DNA from: an uncultured Clostridia bacterium
GTDB lineage: Bacteria; Bacillota; Clostridia; Oscillospirales; Acutalibacteraceae
Direction: 5' to 3'
Assembly: GCA_947305745.1 (NCBI GenBank)
Contig: CAMZEH010000008.1
Location: forward strand, 1 to 42,128
Length of the DNA stretch: 42,128 nucleotides
Shown here: one piece after another, positions 40,156 through 42,128 of the stretch
Layout of the letters: each line of letters starts with the position of its first letter
Position numbering within the stretch: position 1 is the stretch's first letter
The notes under the pieces: generated by a model
The model's input: the letters and a program-made list of their open reading frames with translations, nothing else
Told to the model about the DNA's origin: nothing
Databases searched by the model: none
Position numbers and translations under genes: made by a program

Positions 40156-41748
40156 TTAGTTTTTATTAATGAGCAATACAGAATATTTATAATTCATTCT
40201 ACTTAAGCTTTGTGCCGTTACCATTAAAGTTACTTTACTAAAAAACGGTAATTTATCTATTAAATTGGATTTTTTATCATCTATAATGGCAAATACAACT
40301 TCGTATTCATGAGGGGATGGTTTTATTTTATAATCAAAAACTTGCATTCCTAAGTCTTTTGAAATAATATCGTGTATCTGTTTTCTGAAAGATTCATCGC
40401 TAACAAAACATTCTGCAGATACTCTCCCCTGAGCAAATAAATGGCTTATTTGAGCGGAGTGTTTTTTATTCTTAACATGGATAAATTGTTTATTTGAAGT
40501 AAATATATCACAAGCTTCTATTTTTTTGGGGCCTCCGGATACTGAAACCAATTTACGATCCAACAGAGAATATGAGGGGTTGCTATTTGCAACCATTTTG
40601 TTATATTCTTCTTCTGCTATACCTTGGGGGCAGTCTGGAAAGCTTATAGCGGATATCGGAACGTTATCAGTAATATATGTATTCACCTTTTCAAAAAAAT
40701 TACTTTGAATTCTGTACCAATTGTCTGAATAAAGAATATAGTGATTGTTATCGTATCTTGTTTGAAAAGTTAAAGCTGAATAAATGTTGCATATTTGACA
40801 ATGGTTTCCGTCAGAATCTATGGCATGTAGGTGGTCACGCTTTAACTTTTTATATATATTTGCTTCCGGTTTTATTTTATCTATGTATTCAATAATGTCT
40901 AAGTCGAATTTATAATTGTCTTGATCATCCGTTTTTTTGCCTATTCCTGAGTAACAGAATCCCACAATGGAATCCCAATTTATTGTTTCCGGTGGAGCAA
41001 TGTTTAAGTGCTCTATTTTTTTGTTTTTAATTGCATATATAAGATCATCAGTTAAATTTTTAACCAAAATAGGATCTTTTATCTCCGATATATTATCAAC
41101 CCATTCAAAGCCAATCTCTTTATATCTATCCATTTTGTATGCCGATAGGTATAGCTTGAGCTTGCTATTCAATTCGTCTGGTGAAATACATACAGATATC
41201 CTGAGAGCATCTTTTCCACTTACGCTTCTGCCATATATTTTGTCAGATGGTTTACCAGTAATACCTTTCAGAATATCACTGGTAACGCTTATACCAAAGT
41301 CATCTTGAGATGTTCCATAACTTGTTTGTCGTTGTGTTGTAATAACCGTATTTTCGATCATTGCCACATTTATGCTCCTCATTTTATCCGGATTAATGAT
41401 GTTTAGAGCAACTTTAAGACCAAAATTTTTTTCGATAGATTCCTCTTTTAAAAAAGAACGTCCATACCCGAAAACCATAGCCATTATTCTGCCTTGTACT
41501 TTAATAAGCATGATGGCTTTATTTGAAGTGTTGTTTGGAATATTAATACTATCCTTTGAAAAAAATCCAAGAAAGTTTTTCCACATAGGCTCCCGACTGT
41601 GGGTGCTGCCATATTGTACTAAACCCTCCATATTCCATATGGGATTAAGCGGAGTGATAAAACCCTCGTACGGGTTTTTTAAGCATTCTTTTAAATTTTT
41701 AACGTTATCTTTGATTAGAAAAATGGTTAATGTTTGATGTTTTTTCAT
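40156..41748 (-). CDS. TIGR04141/DUF6119-family protein
   Basis: This 530-residue protein resembles the sporadically distributed TIGR04141 family. It has an N-terminal IFLIKD strand, a FGYGRSFLKEESIEKNFGLKVAL segment near 93-114, RSINVAMIENTVITTQRQTS, and VSGKDALRIS near 176-185. Near 398-440 come LLDRKLV, IEACDIFTS and FIHVKNKKHSAQISHLFAQG. That last block, with acidic residues, a D in CD and then HVK, looks like a PD-(D/E)xK nuclease core, which is my inference. Its start overlaps the upstream methyltransferase stop (ATGA), so the two are coupled. Members are often found with methyltransferases in defence islands. Confidence 0.8.
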   Translation of the reverse strand: MKKHQTLTIFLIKDNVKNLKECLKNPYEGFITPLNPIWNMEGLVQYGSTHSREPMWKNFLGFFSKDSINIPNNTSNKAIMLIKVQGRIMAMVFGYGRSFLKEESIEKNFGLKVALNIINPDKMRSINVAMIENTVITTQRQTSYGTSQDDFGISVTSDILKGITGKPSDKIYGRSVSGKDALRISVCISPDELNSKLKLYLSAYKMDRYKEIGFEWVDNISEIKDPILVKNLTDDLIYAIKNKKIEHLNIAPPETINWDSIVGFCYSGIGKKTDDQDNYKFDLDIIEYIDKIKPEANIYKKLKRDHLHAIDSDGNHCQICNIYSALTFQTRYDNNHYILYSDNWYRIQSNFFEKVNTYITDNVPISAISFPDCPQGIAEEEYNKMVANSNPSYSLLDRKLVSVSGGPKKIEACDIFTSNKQFIHVKNKKHSAQISHLFAQGRVSAECFVSDESFRKQIHDIISKDLGMQVFDYKIKPSPHEYEVVFAIIDDKKSNLIDKLPFFSKVTLMVTAQSLSRMNYKYSVLLINKN

Positions 41749-42128
41749 AAAGCGGCTTTCACCCTTTTTGCTATCATTTTAATAATCGGTACACAAACCG
41801 AGTTACCGATCTGTTTATATGCGTTTTGTATTAGAACATCTGCAATCTTAAAATTTTTCGAAAATCCCATTAAAGACAAACACTCGTTTGGAGTTATTTT
41901 TCGAATTCCGTAGTTATCTTTTATTATGGGTACTCGGTCATTCCATGTGCCCATATTTGCTTTTAAGGTAAATGATATTCCGTCTTTACCCGATTGAATG
42001 CCGTAGTCTGAAAAACGATATATTTGGTTGTCATCTTTAATGGCATTTATTATTTTTTCGTATTTAGGTGTGTTTTCGGAAAGATAAAAACACTTATCAG
42101 ATCTAATGGATTTATCGATTAAATCAAA
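41745..42128 (-). CDS. C5-cytosine DNA methyltransferase, N-terminal part missing
   Basis: The frame is open to the right edge, so only the last 127 codons are seen. The part present is the target-recognition region and the closing motifs. TLKANMGTWNDRVP resembles the conserved end of the recognition domain. Motif IX is YGIRKITPNECLSLMGF, and AYKQIGNSVCVPI is motif X. This is a different enzyme from the phage methyltransferase at 9091. It would protect DNA from the coupled TIGR04141 protein if that is a nuclease. Catalytic motifs lie outside the window. Confidence 0.9.
   Translation of the reverse strand, partial: FDLIDKSIRSDKCFYLSENTPKYEKIINAIKDDNQIYRFSDYGIQSGKDGISFTLKANMGTWNDRVPIIKDNYGIRKITPNECLSLMGFSKNFKIADVLIQNAYKQIGNSVCVPIIKMIAKRVKAAL

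Overview
The window is almost entirely one Bacillota (Clostridia-like) temperate siphophage of the HK97/TP901 type, cut at its left end and followed on the right by about 2.7 kb of flanking or island DNA. The AT-rich composition, strong AGGAGG ribosome binding sites, tandem large serine recombinases, phi13-type tail tube, DUF1492, DUF4314 and DUF5049 all fit a prophage of an anaerobic Gram-positive host. Species cannot be read from the sequence.

Layout, left to right. 1-5.6 kb is the end of the replication module: family A DNA polymerase (5' end missing), a nucleoside deoxyribosyltransferase-like protein, a PrimPol-DUF927 primase/helicase, a VRR-NUC nuclease and a DUF1492 sigma-like late regulator. 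A candidate late promoter and a terminator follow, then an HNH nuclease. 7.0-16.8 kb holds the terminase small subunit and, about 9.2 kb later, the large subunit. Between them lies an accessory block: a PnuC-like membrane protein, a ParB-fused adenine/N4-cytosine methyltransferase, a C5-cytosine methyltransferase, three paralogous fibre-like genes, a DUF5049 gene, a hypothetical gene, an amidoligase with a gamma-glutamylcyclotransferase, and a longer fibre gene. 18.4-19.05 kb is a self-contained Phd/YefM-RelE/ParE toxin-antitoxin cassette. 19.1-34.5 kb is the virion and lysis module: portal, ClpP-like protease, capsid, head fibre, connectors, BppU-like fibre, tail tube, tail chaperones with a probable -1 frameshift, gp10, tape measure, Dit, Tal, DUF859 baseplate protein and GH25-LysM lysin. 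34.5-35.5 kb is an Abi_2/AbiF HEPN gene behind a promoter and a compact candidate non-coding RNA. A holin-like protein, an HTH/zinc-ribbon protein, a small SHOCT-like protein and two serine recombinases close the phage near 39.4 kb. 39.4-40.1 kb is repeat-rich non-coding DNA and the likely attachment region. 40.16-42.13 kb (minus strand) carries a TIGR04141/DUF6119 protein translationally coupled to a C5-cytosine methyltransferase, which looks like a restriction-type defence pair.

The most notable unexplained signal is a repeated intergenic element. Four copies (6.2, 12.7, 13.2 and 14.0 kb) have the order (T/G)TGTGTA, then CTAC, then GAGGTAATAT, with start-to-start distances of exactly 44 and 44 nt each time. 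In three of these copies, and in a shorter copy at 15.5 kb, a hairpin of differing sequence follows 6-7 nt later. A sixth, weaker copy precedes the recombinases at 36.4 kb. The elements sit before small accessory genes, and two of the cassettes also share a 300-nt terminator-to-leader duplication. This suggests a modular accessory-gene system with its own promoter and structured leader.
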